A DNA stretch of 64,000 nucleotides from an uncultured Sulfurovum sp. (GTDB lineage Bacteria > Campylobacterota > Campylobacteria > Campylobacterales > Sulfurovaceae): the NCBI GenBank assembly GCA_902727895.1, contig CACVAP010000047.1:52213-116212 (forward strand), in the 5' to 3' direction. The notes beneath the pieces are model-generated. The model did not search any database and was not told the origin of the DNA. It worked only from the letters and a program-made list of their open reading frames with translations. Both the position numbers and the translations under genes were made by a program. This document shows, one piece after another, positions 1 to 8,094 of this stretch. Positions within the stretch are counted from its first letter, which is position 1. Each line of letters begins with the position of its first letter.

Positions 1-377
1 TTTGTACAAGGTCTTGAAATACCAACAGCATCAATTTCTTGAAATCCATCCGTACCTAAAAGAAACTGTGGTACTTGTCCTGAAATAACAACCAAAGGAA
101 TTGAATCCATGTAGGCTGTTGCCAATCCTGTAACTGCATTGGTAAAACCAGGTCCACTGGTAACCATAGCAACACCAACTTCTCCGTTAGCTCTTGCATA
201 TCCATCAGCAGCATGTACAGAGGCTTGCTCATGTCTGTTTAAAATATGTTCGAATCCATCTTGCTTATATATTGCGTCATATACGTTCATGATAGCACCA
301 CCAGGGTAACCAAATACGGTCTTTACTCCCTCAGCTACCAGTGCTTCACAAACCATTTGTGCACCATTCATGTTCAT
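1..377 (-). CDS. ilvB: Acetolactate synthase large subunit (5' part only)
   Basis: This is the N-terminal 125 residues of a thiamine-diphosphate-dependent acetohydroxyacid synthase, the first shared enzyme of valine, leucine and isoleucine synthesis. The rest lies beyond the window edge. Visible family motifs are [13 protein letters not shown] near residue 24, [15 protein letters not shown] with the cofactor-activating glutamate at about E50, and [11 protein letters not shown] near residue 74. The ATG at 377 is preferred over the ATG at 371 because GGAG sits about 9 nt upstream of it. It is the last visible gene of the leftward lptA–mrdA string, about 70 bp after the previous stop. The family assignment is firm. 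Whether it is a catabolic or anabolic isoform cannot be seen from this fragment. Confidence 0.93.
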   Translation of the reverse strand, partial: MNMNGAQMVCEALVAEGVKTVFGYPGGAIMNVYDAIYKQDGFEHILNRHEQASVHAADGYARANGEVGVAMVTSGPGFTNAVTGLATAYMDSIPLVVISGQVPQFLLGTDGFQEIDAVGISRPCT

Positions 378-450
378 GAATCTTTGCTCCAATCGTTTTG
401 TAATTTTGTGGGGGATTCTAACAAAATATGACTAAAAGAGGGGTGAAAAT

Positions 451-861
451 TTATTCTTTAGGACAGGAAAGTCCAGAACCTTCTAAACAAAAACTCTCTT
501 TACATTCAGCACCTTCGTAATCTGAACAACATTTACAAATTTCTTCTTCAACCATCTTTTCATCTTTTTCAACATAAGTAGAAAGCTTATCTTTAAAAAT
601 CGAAAATACAAAGCTACCTAATGTTGCTGCTGTTGAATTACTTTTTTTATACATACCCTCAAGCGAAGTTAAATGAGGTTTTACTTGTTCATCAATTTCC
701 AAGCGTAAATCAGAAACTAAAGCAGCCTCCTCTAGCTCTTCTTTAGAAACTACTTTTTTAGGTGTCGATAAAATATTTGAAAAAACTTTAATCACATTTA
801 AAAAAAGTACGATTCCGATGAGTGTAAATACGCCATAAATTAATAAGGTATTAATGTCCAT
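451..861 (-). CDS. Small membrane-anchored protein with Cys-rich tail
   Basis: Not recognised as a named family. One hydrophobic segment (about residues 6–25) would anchor the N-terminus in the inner membrane. A charged, probably helical region follows, and the last 30 residues carry six cysteines (ICKCC, AEC, SFC, LSC), which could bind metal or form disulfides. The ORF track begins at a GTG at 870. The ATG at 861 (MDINTL) is preferred because AAAAGG lies about 8 nt upstream. It overlaps the 3' end of mrdA by 11 bp, so it is almost certainly translated from the same message. A role beside PBP2 in elongation is only an inference from this coupling. Confidence 0.7.
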   Translation of the reverse strand: MDINTLLIYGVFTLIGIVLFLNVIKVFSNILSTPKKVVSKEELEEAALVSDLRLEIDEQVKPHLTSLEGMYKKSNSTAATLGSFVFSIFKDKLSTYVEKDEKMVEEEICKCCSDYEGAECKESFCLEGSGLSCPKE

Positions 862-2725
862 GTCCATCACCTTTTTTCTTTTTTGTTAAATCTTTTAATT
901 TTATTTTACCTTTAAAGTCATCTCCAAAGTAACCCTCATTTGCCATCCATTTATATATTTCTGCTGCAATAGGACCAGCTGTACTACCACCATGTCCTCC
1001 ATGTTCAACCAATACAGTAACCACATACTTAGGATTCTCATATGGTGCATAAGTAGTAAGCCAAGCATGAGAACGACTATAGTAATCTAACTGAGATTCA
1101 AGCATTCTTTTTTTCTCACCTTGGGGAATAGAAACAACCTGTGAAGTTCCCGTTTTACCTGCCACAATAATTGGTAATTTTGACATCGTACGTCTTGCTG
1201 TTCCTCTTTGTGAATTACATACATCATACATACCTAAACGTATGGTATTTAAATGTTGTTTATTAACTTCAAAGGTCTCATATTTTTTTTCAACTTTTCT
1301 TCCAGCAATAACATCTACAAAATGTGGTGTGGGTAAACGTTCTGTTGCTAAAAATGCTGTATACTGAGCTACTTGTAAAGGTGTTGCTAAGTTATATCCT
1401 TGTCCAATAGAAGAAATAACCGTTTCCCCTCTATACCAGCCCTGCTTAAAACGCTTTCTCTTCCATGGCTTGTCTGGAACAATTCCTGTACGCTCACGAG
1501 GTAAGTCAACACCTGTTTTAACACCTAAACCCATTTTTCTTAATGATTTTGCCATAGAATTAATACCCGTATCTAATGCCTTGTTATAAAAATAAACATC
1601 ACAACTTTCCCTAATAGCTTTTCTTAGCCCTACTTGTCCATGACCATAACGAGACCAACATCTAAACTTATGTTTACTTTTTCCTAGAGTAATATATCCT
1701 TTACAATACTCTGTACTTTCAACAGCTGTTCCAGCTTTAGAAAAAGCCAATGCCATTCCCATTTTAATAGTTGACCCTGGAGGGTACGCCCCTCCTACTA
1801 TTTTATTGGTGAAAGGATGATCTAAATTTGTAATTAATGCTTTCCAGTCTTTAGTCGAAATTCCTCCAACAAATAAATTTGGATCATAAGAAGGATAAGA
1901 GACACCTGCAATAATATCACCATCTATCCCCATAACTACAGCAACACCAGCTTGCCCAACAAAAAGCTCATTAATTCTTTTTTGTAATCCTAAGTCAATA
2001 TTTAAAACAAGGTTTTGATCATCTTTCGGATCTACTTTTTCTAACTCTGCTACTTCTTTATTTCTAGCAGAAACTTTTACCAAACGGTAACCCAGTTCAC
2101 CTTGTAAAACATTATTATATTCTCTTTCAAGCCCTGTCTTACCAATAACACCTACTTTTTCTACAACTGGGTCTTTTTCATTTTCTTTTAAATTTGATCG
2201 TCCTACATAACCTACAATATGTGTAGCCAATGAACCTGCTGGATACATCCTTTTAGTTTCAGATTCTATTTTTAATGACTTATTAATACTTAATTTTGGA
2301 TAAGCACCAATCATTCCATCATAACCAATAAAATCTACTACAGGAATATATCTATGATTATATGAGGAGTCTTTTTTAACATATTTTGTAATGAGTTTCG
2401 TTTGATTTAAGTCAGGAAATTCCTTAACAATCCCAGCAATAAGTTTAATAAGTTTTGTATCAGCAACTCTTTTTTTCAGTATTTTATCATACTTAGTCAA
2501 ATGAGGTGCGATTTTAATAGAAAATCCAATGTCGTTCACAGCCAATAATTTACCATGCCTATCCAAGATTTCACCACGTACTGGTTTTATAAAATATTTA
2601 CGCTCAATATTCATTTGAGCCAGATTTTCATAGTAGTAGTTTGACTTAATTGAAATTTGATAAATACGTGAAATTAACATAAGCCAAAAAAGTACAAAGA
2701 TAATAAGAATTATAGAAAATCTCAC
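851..2725 (-). CDS. mrdA: Penicillin-binding protein 2 (elongasome transpeptidase)
   Basis: Class B penicillin-binding protein that cross-links peptidoglycan during cell elongation, anchored in the inner membrane with its catalytic domain in the periplasm. A single N-terminal membrane segment spans about residues 3–22, followed by the PBP dimerisation domain with GEILDRHGKLLA. The transpeptidase motifs are all present: STIK with catalytic S318, SCD at 374–376 (the SxN-equivalent box, SAD in E. coli PBP2), and KTGT starting at K524. The length of 624 is normal for PBP2. The start codon overlaps the stop of the upstream MreD-like gene by 4 bp. The neighbourhood engB–(mreD-like)–mrdA matches what I recall of C. 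jejuni Cj0650–Cj0652. Confidence 0.95.
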   Translation of the reverse strand: MRFSIILIIFVLFWLMLISRIYQISIKSNYYYENLAQMNIERKYFIKPVRGEILDRHGKLLAVNDIGFSIKIAPHLTKYDKILKKRVADTKLIKLIAGIVKEFPDLNQTKLITKYVKKDSSYNHRYIPVVDFIGYDGMIGAYPKLSINKSLKIESETKRMYPAGSLATHIVGYVGRSNLKENEKDPVVEKVGVIGKTGLEREYNNVLQGELGYRLVKVSARNKEVAELEKVDPKDDQNLVLNIDLGLQKRINELFVGQAGVAVVMGIDGDIIAGVSYPSYDPNLFVGGISTKDWKALITNLDHPFTNKIVGGAYPPGSTIKMGMALAFSKAGTAVESTEYCKGYITLGKSKHKFRCWSRYGHGQVGLRKAIRESCDVYFYNKALDTGINSMAKSLRKMGLGVKTGVDLPRERTGIVPDKPWKRKRFKQGWYRGETVISSIGQGYNLATPLQVAQYTAFLATERLPTPHFVDVIAGRKVEKKYETFEVNKQHLNTIRLGMYDVCNSQRGTARRTMSKLPIIVAGKTGTSQVVSIPQGEKKRMLESQLDYYSRSHAWLTTYAPYENPKYVVTVLVEHGGHGGSTAGPIAAEIYKWMANEGYFGDDFKGKIKLKDLTKKKKGDGHGH

Positions 2726-3183
2726 AGTAACACTCCAATAAAGATGTCAACCACAATATAATAAACCAAAAGCATGTCAGCTAATACAGTACTGGTATTA
2801 AATATAAAATCATAGATAAATAAAGATAGATAATAAGAAGAATCAATAATAATAATTAATGCAAAAAGTAGACATACCTTACATCTAACCAAACGTTTTA
2901 AGGGTGTATACACAAACATATATATAATCATAATCATAAATATTGACAAAAAGAGAGGTAAACTTAAATTTAAATCTAAGTTTAATAAGTAAAATAATGC
3001 TGCAAAAACATAAACTTTCTCTTTATTCAGATTTAAAATTAAAATATACCCTACCAAGCCAATAAAGGGAGGAAGCATTGTGTACATAGAAACAAATAAA
3101 GGATAAGTAACAACAAAAAGAGTAATAAGTACTTTAGATAAAAGACTTAGCCCTTCTTCATCAAAACTATCAAATTTATTCAC
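2722..3183 (-). CDS. MreD-like integral membrane protein
   Basis: A 153-residue, very hydrophobic protein with about five predicted membrane segments and few charged residues after the first 12 positions. Size, topology and position immediately before mrdA fit the elongasome membrane protein MreD, which is highly divergent and often missed by sequence search. No diagnostic motif is visible, so the MreD link is inference from context. Its stop overlaps the mrdA start by 4 bp and the upstream acetyltransferase ends 9 bp before it, so it belongs to the same operon. A homologous unnamed membrane protein sits between engB and pbp2 in Campylobacter, as far as I recall. Confidence 0.75.
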   Translation of the reverse strand: MNKFDSFDEEGLSLLSKVLITLFVVTYPLFVSMYTMLPPFIGLVGYILILNLNKEKVYVFAALFYLLNLDLNLSLPLFLSIFMIMIIYMFVYTPLKRLVRCKVCLLFALIIIIDSSYYLSLFIYDFIFNTSTVLADMLLVYYIVVDIFIGVLL

Positions 3184-3192
3184 ACACTTCTC

Positions 3193-3660
3193 CTAACTTG
3201 CTAATTTATAAACTAATGAAATTTCGTTACAAACTGGAAAGTGAATACACTTTATGCAGTCTGCCCATATCTTATGTTCTGGAATGCTCTCTTTTGCTAT
3301 TTCAACAAAATTCATTTTCTTAAAAAACTCAGGTAAATAAGTTAAAACAAGTACCTCTTCAGCAACATTCAAATCTTTGGCTTCTTCTAATGCAAAAAGA
3401 ACCATCTGTTTTCCAATACTCTTTCCTCTATTACCTTCTGCAACTATTAAAGATCGAATCTCAGCCACTCTAAGAGAATGGATGTGTAATGCTGCATAGC
3501 CTACAATCACATCATTTTCTTTGGCTAAAACATATGAACGGATATTGGTTGCGACTTCATCTTCATTACGCTCAAGAATTATTCCATCTGCAACTTCTTG
3601 TTTAACCATAACTTGCATTTCGGGAATATCGGAAAGAGTAGCTTTAACTAATTTGACCAT
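3193..3660 (-). CDS. GNAT acetyltransferase, short N-acetylglutamate synthase-like
   Basis: A single-domain GNAT N-acetyltransferase of 155 residues. The acetyl-CoA binding signature is seen as SLIVAEGNRGKSIGKQMV (about residues 70–88). The C-terminal half has LTYLPEFFKKMNF and then IWADCIKCIHFPVCNE. This pattern resembles the short, kinase-domain-less N-acetylglutamate synthases (ArgA-like) that start arginine synthesis in several bacteria, but the substrate is not proven by sequence. The cluster DCIKCIHFPVC could bind a metal. It overlaps the end of engB by 13 bp and precedes the MreD-like gene by 9 bp. The arginine role is a moderate inference; the GNAT fold call is strong. Confidence 0.85.
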   Translation of the reverse strand: MVKLVKATLSDIPEMQVMVKQEVADGIILERNEDEVATNIRSYVLAKENDVIVGYAALHIHSLRVAEIRSLIVAEGNRGKSIGKQMVLFALEEAKDLNVAEEVLVLTYLPEFFKKMNFVEIAKESIPEHKIWADCIKCIHFPVCNEISLVYKLAS

Positions 3661-4265
3661 TCATCAAGCCCAAAAACATGTTCAAAAATTTTCTGATGTA
3701 TTCTGTCATAACCAATACGCTTAGAGTTAGAAATAGTTATACAACCAGGAAACGCTTTTTTCAATGCTGTCTTTTCTTTCATATTTAGTTTGTCAATTTT
3801 TGTAAATACATCCAAGTAAAGCTGATCTCCACGAATAAATTTCTTAACATATTCATCCACACTTTTATCTATGGAAGCATTAGGGTGTCGAGCATCACGA
3901 AGATGAATAAAAACACGAATTGAAACCCTATGTTTAATAAACTCAACTAAGTTCTTCTGCCATACACCTTTTAAATCTTTAGAAACTTTTGCATAACCAA
4001 AGCCTGGTAAATCTACAAAGCGAACATTCCAATCTTTCTCATCATGAATATAACGAATGTCAAAAAAGTTTATGAGTTGTGTCTTACCCGGTGTAGCTGA
4101 TGATTTTGCTAAATTCTTACGTGCTGTTAATCCATTAATTGTTGAACTTTTCCCAACATTTGATCGTCCTAAAAAAACAATTTCACTCACGGTATCATCT
4201 ACTGAATCACCCAATGCTTGGGCTGATTTCATAAAGTTTGCTTCTACAAGTCTTGGTGTTGCCAT
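3648..4265 (-). CDS. engB: Ribosome biogenesis GTPase EngB/YsxC/YihA
   Basis: Small Ras-like GTPase needed for maturation of the large ribosomal subunit. All G motifs are readable: G1 GRSNVGKSS (residues 33–41), G2 in TPGKTQ, G3 DLPGFGYAKVS, G4 FTKIDKL and the G5-like ISNSKRIGYD near the C-terminus. At 205 residues it has the normal length. Its ATG overlaps the lptA stop codon by one base, and its 3' end overlaps the acetyltransferase gene by 13 bp. Translation across lptA–engB–nat is therefore probably coupled. The lptA–engB adjacency is shared with Campylobacter. Confidence 0.95.
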   Translation of the reverse strand: MATPRLVEANFMKSAQALGDSVDDTVSEIVFLGRSNVGKSSTINGLTARKNLAKSSATPGKTQLINFFDIRYIHDEKDWNVRFVDLPGFGYAKVSKDLKGVWQKNLVEFIKHRVSIRVFIHLRDARHPNASIDKSVDEYVKKFIRGDQLYLDVFTKIDKLNMKEKTALKKAFPGCITISNSKRIGYDRIHQKIFEHVFGLDEWSN

Positions 4266-4729
4266 TATTTTCTGTCCTCAATCTCAAATATAAAGTGTAC
4301 TGGTTTTTTCTTTTTACCTTTAATATCAGCTAAGCCTGTTTTTAAATCTAGTGAGACAGATTCTGCTTTGATAACCCTATTATTCGTTAAATCTTTTAAG
4401 ACTACGTTCTTTTTAAAAAGATATTTTGAACTTTTAGGTGAATAAGTAACGGATCCAGCTTCACCGAGATAGTGAATTTTTTTTTCCGTTAAATCAAATT
4501 TTACATCACCTGTTGCAATGTATTTTTCAGCTTTTCTTTGATCATTAAAAAAGACTGTTATTTTAGAAGCATTAAATTCATTTTTATCTTGTTTAATTTT
4601 AGCATTTCCTTCAAAATAAGCTTCTTGATTAATATCGTTAGCATAAAAATGATCTGCCTTAATATCAACGATATCTGCCATCAAATTTAAGGTATATAGA
4701 AAAATAAATAATAAAAAAATTCGTTTCAT
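4265..4729 (-). CDS. lptA: LPS transport periplasmic protein LptA (OstA-like)
   Basis: Periplasmic bridge protein of lipopolysaccharide export. After a signal peptide (MKRIFLLFIFLYTLNLMA) it has the OstA-like β-jellyroll pattern: VDIKADHFYANDINQEAYFEG, then repeated strands through YIATGDVKFDL and KAESVSLDL. The ORF track starts at 4756. The ATG at 4729 is better because it gives a clean signal peptide, has GGGA about 9 nt upstream, and a TATAAT box at 4755–4760 overlaps the longer start. It heads the leftward lptA–engB–nat–mreD-like–mrdA operon. Its usual partners lptC and kdsC are about 33 kb away in this window, whereas in Campylobacter they are adjacent, from memory. Confidence 0.88.
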   Translation of the reverse strand: MKRIFLLFIFLYTLNLMADIVDIKADHFYANDINQEAYFEGNAKIKQDKNEFNASKITVFFNDQRKAEKYIATGDVKFDLTEKKIHYLGEAGSVTYSPKSSKYLFKKNVVLKDLTNNRVIKAESVSLDLKTGLADIKGKKKKPVHFIFEIEDRK

Positions 4730-4754
4730 ATAAAGTATTCCCAGTTTTTCTGTC

Positions 4755-4760
4755 ATTATA
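4755..4760 (-). promoter_or_regulatory. -10 box of the lptA operon promoter
   Basis: On the minus strand this reads TATAAT, preceded by GC. It lies 25 nt before the lptA ATG at 4729 and overlaps the alternative upstream ATG, which argues against that longer start. It forms a divergent pair with the psd promoter. Confidence 0.65.
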
Positions 4761-4826
4761 GCGTTTTAAGAAAAAATGATAAAGACTTTAGAAAAATTCA
4801 TTAAATTTTCTTTGTGCTAATATTGA

Positions 4827-4832
4827 TATAAT
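4827..4832 (+). promoter_or_regulatory. -10 box of the psd promoter
   Basis: TATAAT preceded by TGTGCTAATATTGA, in an AT-rich stretch typical of Campylobacterota sigma-70 promoters, which often lack a clear -35 box. It lies 32 nt before the psd ATG. Confidence 0.6.
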
Positions 4833-4864
4833 GTCATTAATTAACTAAAGAAAGAACTATTTTA

Positions 4865-5680
4865 ATGAAAAAACACTACTCCTCTCTCCTCTCAACTGGC
4901 TTTGGTAAGTTTGCCTCAAGACCTTTTTCAAAACCTGTGCAAAAATTTATCAATAAATCTTATGTAAAACTGATGGGTTTAGACATGTCAGAATTTGACA
5001 ATCCAGCAAATTATCCAACACTTAATAAGCTCTTTACCCGTTCATTTATAACAGCTAAAGAGATTACAGAAGATGAAAGTATTATGATTTCACCTGTTGA
5101 TGCATTGGTAACTGATTTCGGTGAAATTACAGAGGGAAAAGCGTACCAAATTAAAGGTATGGAGTATGATATTTCTGAACTTTTTGGCGAATATCATAAG
5201 GAAGCAAGTAGCGCTGTAGAAGGTGGAGAGTTTGTAAACCTTTACCTTTCACCAAAAGACTACCACCGTTATCACACACCAGACAAACTAAATATTAAAT
5301 CTTTAACACATATTCCAGGAAAACTATATCCTGTTAACTTTCCATTATTACGTAATAAGAAAAATCTATTTATAGAAAATGAACGTGTCATCATAGAGTG
5401 TACTGACCAAAAAGACAATGTATTTATTATGGTTCTAGTAGGTGCATTAAATGTTGGTAAAATGGTCGTGACTTTTGAAGACAGCATCAACACAAATTCA
5501 GATATTAGAGAACCTCAACATTACACTTATGAAAACTTAACATTGGAAAAAGGTGAACTTTTTGGTTGGTTTGAAATGGGTTCTACTATTTTACTGTTTA
5601 GCCAAAAAGGTGTTTATACTCCTGCCCTTGAAGTGAATCAAAAAGTTAAATTTACAGAAAATATTGGAACACTAAAATAA
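4865..5680 (+). CDS. psd: Phosphatidylserine decarboxylase proenzyme
   Basis: Pyruvoyl-dependent membrane enzyme that makes phosphatidylethanolamine from phosphatidylserine. The self-cleavage site is seen as EMGSTI, with cleavage expected between G239 and S240 so that S240 becomes the pyruvoyl group of the short α chain. The charge-relay residues fit SPVDALVTDFG (Asp) and SPKDYHRYHTP (His). The length of 271 matches the bacterial family, and the last 32 residues form the α chain. Its stop codon overlaps the ATG of the following HAD phosphatase (TAATG), showing an operon psd–HAD–DUF445. Confidence 0.95.
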   Translation: MKKHYSSLLSTGFGKFASRPFSKPVQKFINKSYVKLMGLDMSEFDNPANYPTLNKLFTRSFITAKEITEDESIMISPVDALVTDFGEITEGKAYQIKGMEYDISELFGEYHKEASSAVEGGEFVNLYLSPKDYHRYHTPDKLNIKSLTHIPGKLYPVNFPLLRNKKNLFIENERVIIECTDQKDNVFIMVLVGALNVGKMVVTFEDSINTNSDIREPQHYTYENLTLEKGELFGWFEMGSTILLFSQKGVYTPALEVNQKVKFTENIGTLK

Positions 5681-6309
5681 TGAGTACTACTAAAAAACTT
5701 GTCATTTTTGACATGGACGGAACCCTAGTTGACAGCTCTATTACCATTGTAAATGCCATCAACCATGTACGCTCTAAATTAGGACTGGTAGCTTTAGAAG
5801 CAGAATTAATTTTAGAAAAGGTCAATGACCCAGAACTCAATCCTGCTCTTTTCTTTTATGAAACAGAAGAGTTTACTTCTGAACATGAAGAGTGGTTTTC
5901 AGGGTACTACACCGACAATCATGAACAAGAACTACAGCTCTATAAAGGCATTGAAGAATTTCTAAAAGAATTAATAGCTAAAGGCTATAAACTAGCCATC
6001 GCAACCAATGCTTACAGGGGTTCGACTTTAGAGTCTTTAACGCATCTAAATGTTCTTGAGTACTTTTCAAGTATTGCTTGTTATGATGATGTGGGTAGAG
6101 GTAAACCAGCACCAGATATGTTAGAGAAAAACTTAGAAGATTTAAAGCTAGTAACTAAAGATGCTATCTTTGTAGGTGACAGCGAACGTGATCTCATGGC
6201 TGCTAACACCATGAAAATGGATTACATCATGATAAACTGGGGTTTCTCAGACTATGACGATGCTATTCATACCGTAGACAAACTCAAAGAAAGAATTTTG
6301 GAACTTTAA
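5680..6309 (+). CDS. HAD-family phosphatase, phosphoglycolate phosphatase-like
   Basis: A 209-residue HAD-superfamily hydrolase. Motif I is FDMDGTLVDSS with nucleophile D11 and acid D13. Motif II is in LAIATNAY, motif III is the lysine in GRGKPAPDM, and motif IV is VGDSERDLMAA. The helical cap between motifs I and II is of the type seen in phosphoglycolate phosphatase (Gph) and PpaX-like enzymes. The substrate cannot be fixed from the sequence. Gene overlaps of one or a few bases on both sides place it in one transcript with psd and the DUF445 gene. Confidence 0.88.
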   Translation: MSTTKKLVIFDMDGTLVDSSITIVNAINHVRSKLGLVALEAELILEKVNDPELNPALFFYETEEFTSEHEEWFSGYYTDNHEQELQLYKGIEEFLKELIAKGYKLAIATNAYRGSTLESLTHLNVLEYFSSIACYDDVGRGKPAPDMLEKNLEDLKLVTKDAIFVGDSERDLMAANTMKMDYIMINWGFSDYDDAIHTVDKLKERILEL

Positions 6310-7031
6310 TGCCAATGTCAATAAATTTTTCAAAAGCCACTATAACGGATGTTGTTTCAGTATCACTGATAGGTATTGGTCTTACTGTTGCTGCACCCAT
6401 AGCTAAACCCATTCTCTACACAGGGCTTTTTGCTTTCTCAGGTGCCATTACCAACCAAGTAGCAATCTACATGCTCTTTAACAAAGTTCCTTTTCTTTAT
6501 GGTTCAGGCGTTATAGAAGACAACTTTGAAAACTTCAAAGCTTCTATAAAAGAGATGATTATGAAACAGTTTTTCAATAAAGAACAACTAACAGCTTTTT
6601 TTCAAAGTGAAGAAAAGAAAATAGACCTTGCTCCTTTGGTAGAAAGTGCTGACTTCTCCCCTGCTTTTCATGCCCTAAAACAAAGTGTTATGGAGTCAAA
6701 ACTGGGTGACATGCTAAATTTATTTGGTGGAGAAAAATCTTTAGATGCATTAAGAGAACCTTTTGCAAAAAAACTAAAGTCAGCAGTAGTAGGTATAGTA
6801 AGTTCGGAAACTTTCAAAACTCAGATTGACCATCACCTAGTAAACTCATCACTCAACGATGATATTTTAAATACCCTAGATGACCTCATTACAAAACGTT
6901 TAAAGGACTTAACACCTAAAATGGTAAACGAACTTGTACATGAACTCATTCATACACATTTAGGCTGGTTAGTTGTTTGGGGTGGTGTGTTTGGTGGAGT
7001 TATTGGGCTTATTTCTTCATTTTTAGTTTAA
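6309..7031 (+). CDS. DUF445-family membrane protein
   Basis: A 240-residue protein with hydrophobic segments at the N-terminus (about residues 15–45, with GAITNQVAIYMLFNKVPF) and at the very C-terminus (LVVWGGVFGGVIGLISSFLV), and a soluble α-helical middle. The segment NQVAIYMLF.KVPFLYGSGVI followed by a helical FKASIKEMI region is typical of DUF445 proteins, whose function is unknown. It is the last gene of the psd operon and overlaps the HAD gene by one base. No catalytic residues are recognisable. Confidence 0.8.
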   Translation: MPMSINFSKATITDVVSVSLIGIGLTVAAPIAKPILYTGLFAFSGAITNQVAIYMLFNKVPFLYGSGVIEDNFENFKASIKEMIMKQFFNKEQLTAFFQSEEKKIDLAPLVESADFSPAFHALKQSVMESKLGDMLNLFGGEKSLDALREPFAKKLKSAVVGIVSSETFKTQIDHHLVNSSLNDDILNTLDDLITKRLKDLTPKMVNELVHELIHTHLGWLVVWGGVFGGVIGLISSFLV

Positions 7032-7054
7032 GATAAATATATTCTATATGATTT

Positions 7055-7072
7055 TTTACCCCATAGGGTAAA
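7055..7072. terminator. Hairpin between convergent DUF445 and aldo/keto reductase genes
   Basis: TTTACCC and GGGTAAA form a perfect 7-bp stem around a CATA loop. It spans the stop codon of the reductase and lies 24 bp after the DUF445 stop. It could end transcription from both sides. No long T-run follows it, so confidence is low. Confidence 0.4.
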
Positions 7073-8075
7073 GAATCTCTTCATGTACTTTATTACATTC
7101 TGCTAACACTTCAGAACTTAACTCTAAGTCCATTGCTTCAAAAATAGGGTCTAACTGTTCAGCAGAAGTAGCACCTATAATGGTCGAAGCCACAAAGTCA
7201 AACTGTTTTGACCATGCTGTGGCTAAAGTTACAGGGTCTATTCCAGCACGTTTTGCTACACCCAAATACTTTTGAGTCGAAGCCAAAGTTTTGTCGTTCA
7301 TAAAACGCGATGCCATTGCTCTTTGTCGTTGATGTTGAGACTTTAGATAAGTTGCAAAGCGACCTTCTACATTGATGGGGTCTTGATTGTACTTACCACT
7401 TAAAACACCACCAGCTAAAGGAGAATAAGGGAGTAGAGAAATCTGCTCTTTTTTACATACTTCTGCCAGTTCATCTAAAAATCTACGGTTTAGTAAAGAA
7501 AAGTTATTTTGAATAGACTCAAAACGTGCAAAGCCATGATGCTCTGAAGTCATCAGCGCTTTGGTAGCTCCATAGGCTGTGTCGTTAGAGGTTCCTACAT
7601 AACGTACTTTTCCACTTTTAACCAATCTGTCAAATGCTTCTAGTGTTTCTTCTTTCGGTATCAGTGTGTCAGGCCAGTGCATTTGATAAAGATCTATGTA
7701 GTCGGTCTTTAAACGCTTTAAACTTCCCTCTACAGCTCTTTCTATATGAAACCTATCCATTGCTGTTAAACCATGACGAATGGGTGGTACAAACCAGCCA
7801 TTGGCTGCCCCTGCAACCTTGGTAGCAATAATTAGAGAGTCTCTTGGTTTGTCAGCCATCCACTCACCTACCCACTCTTCACTAATCCCTGCTAATTTTC
7901 CAGAAGGAGGTACAGGGTAAATCTCTGCTGTATCAAAAAAGTTAATGCCTCTGTCATAGGCTTTATCCATTATTTTAAAAGACTCTTTTTTGTCAGCTTG
8001 TGTACCAAAAGTCATGGTTCCTAAACAAATTGGGCTAACTCTTAATCCTGTTTTTCCGATGTATCTATGTGTCAT
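7056..8075 (-). CDS. Aldo/keto reductase (Tas-like)
   Basis: NADPH-dependent oxidoreductase with the aldo/keto reductase TIM barrel. The catalytic tetrad is visible: D48 and Y53 in FFDTAEIYP, K86 in IIATKVAG and H133 in LYQMHWPD. The cofactor-binding end is seen in STIIGATSAEQL. The length of 339 and the insertion VPPSGKLAGISEEWVG are typical of the Tas subgroup of E. coli. The physiological substrate is unknown. It starts 14 bp after the envC-like stop but has its own TATAAT-like box and AAGG ribosome binding site, so it may be transcribed both with the ftsEX operon and separately. Confidence 0.93.
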   Translation of the reverse strand: MTHRYIGKTGLRVSPICLGTMTFGTQADKKESFKIMDKAYDRGINFFDTAEIYPVPPSGKLAGISEEWVGEWMADKPRDSLIIATKVAGAANGWFVPPIRHGLTAMDRFHIERAVEGSLKRLKTDYIDLYQMHWPDTLIPKEETLEAFDRLVKSGKVRYVGTSNDTAYGATKALMTSEHHGFARFESIQNNFSLLNRRFLDELAEVCKKEQISLLPYSPLAGGVLSGKYNQDPINVEGRFATYLKSQHQRQRAMASRFMNDKTLASTQKYLGVAKRAGIDPVTLATAWSKQFDFVASTIIGATSAEQLDPIFEAMDLELSSEVLAECNKVHEEILYPMG

Positions 8076-8088
8076 AATTTATACCTTG

Positions 8089-8094
8089 ATTATA
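8089..8094 (-). promoter_or_regulatory. Candidate -10 box for the aldo/keto reductase gene
   Basis: TATAAT on the minus strand, 13 nt before the ATG and overlapping the last codons of the envC-like gene. A transcript from it would have a very short leader containing AAGG. Confidence 0.35.

Noticed and set aside
246-431. 61-residue plus-strand ORF at the left edge
   Set aside because: It is antisense to ilvB and its 5' gap; the minus frame has clear acetolactate synthase motifs.
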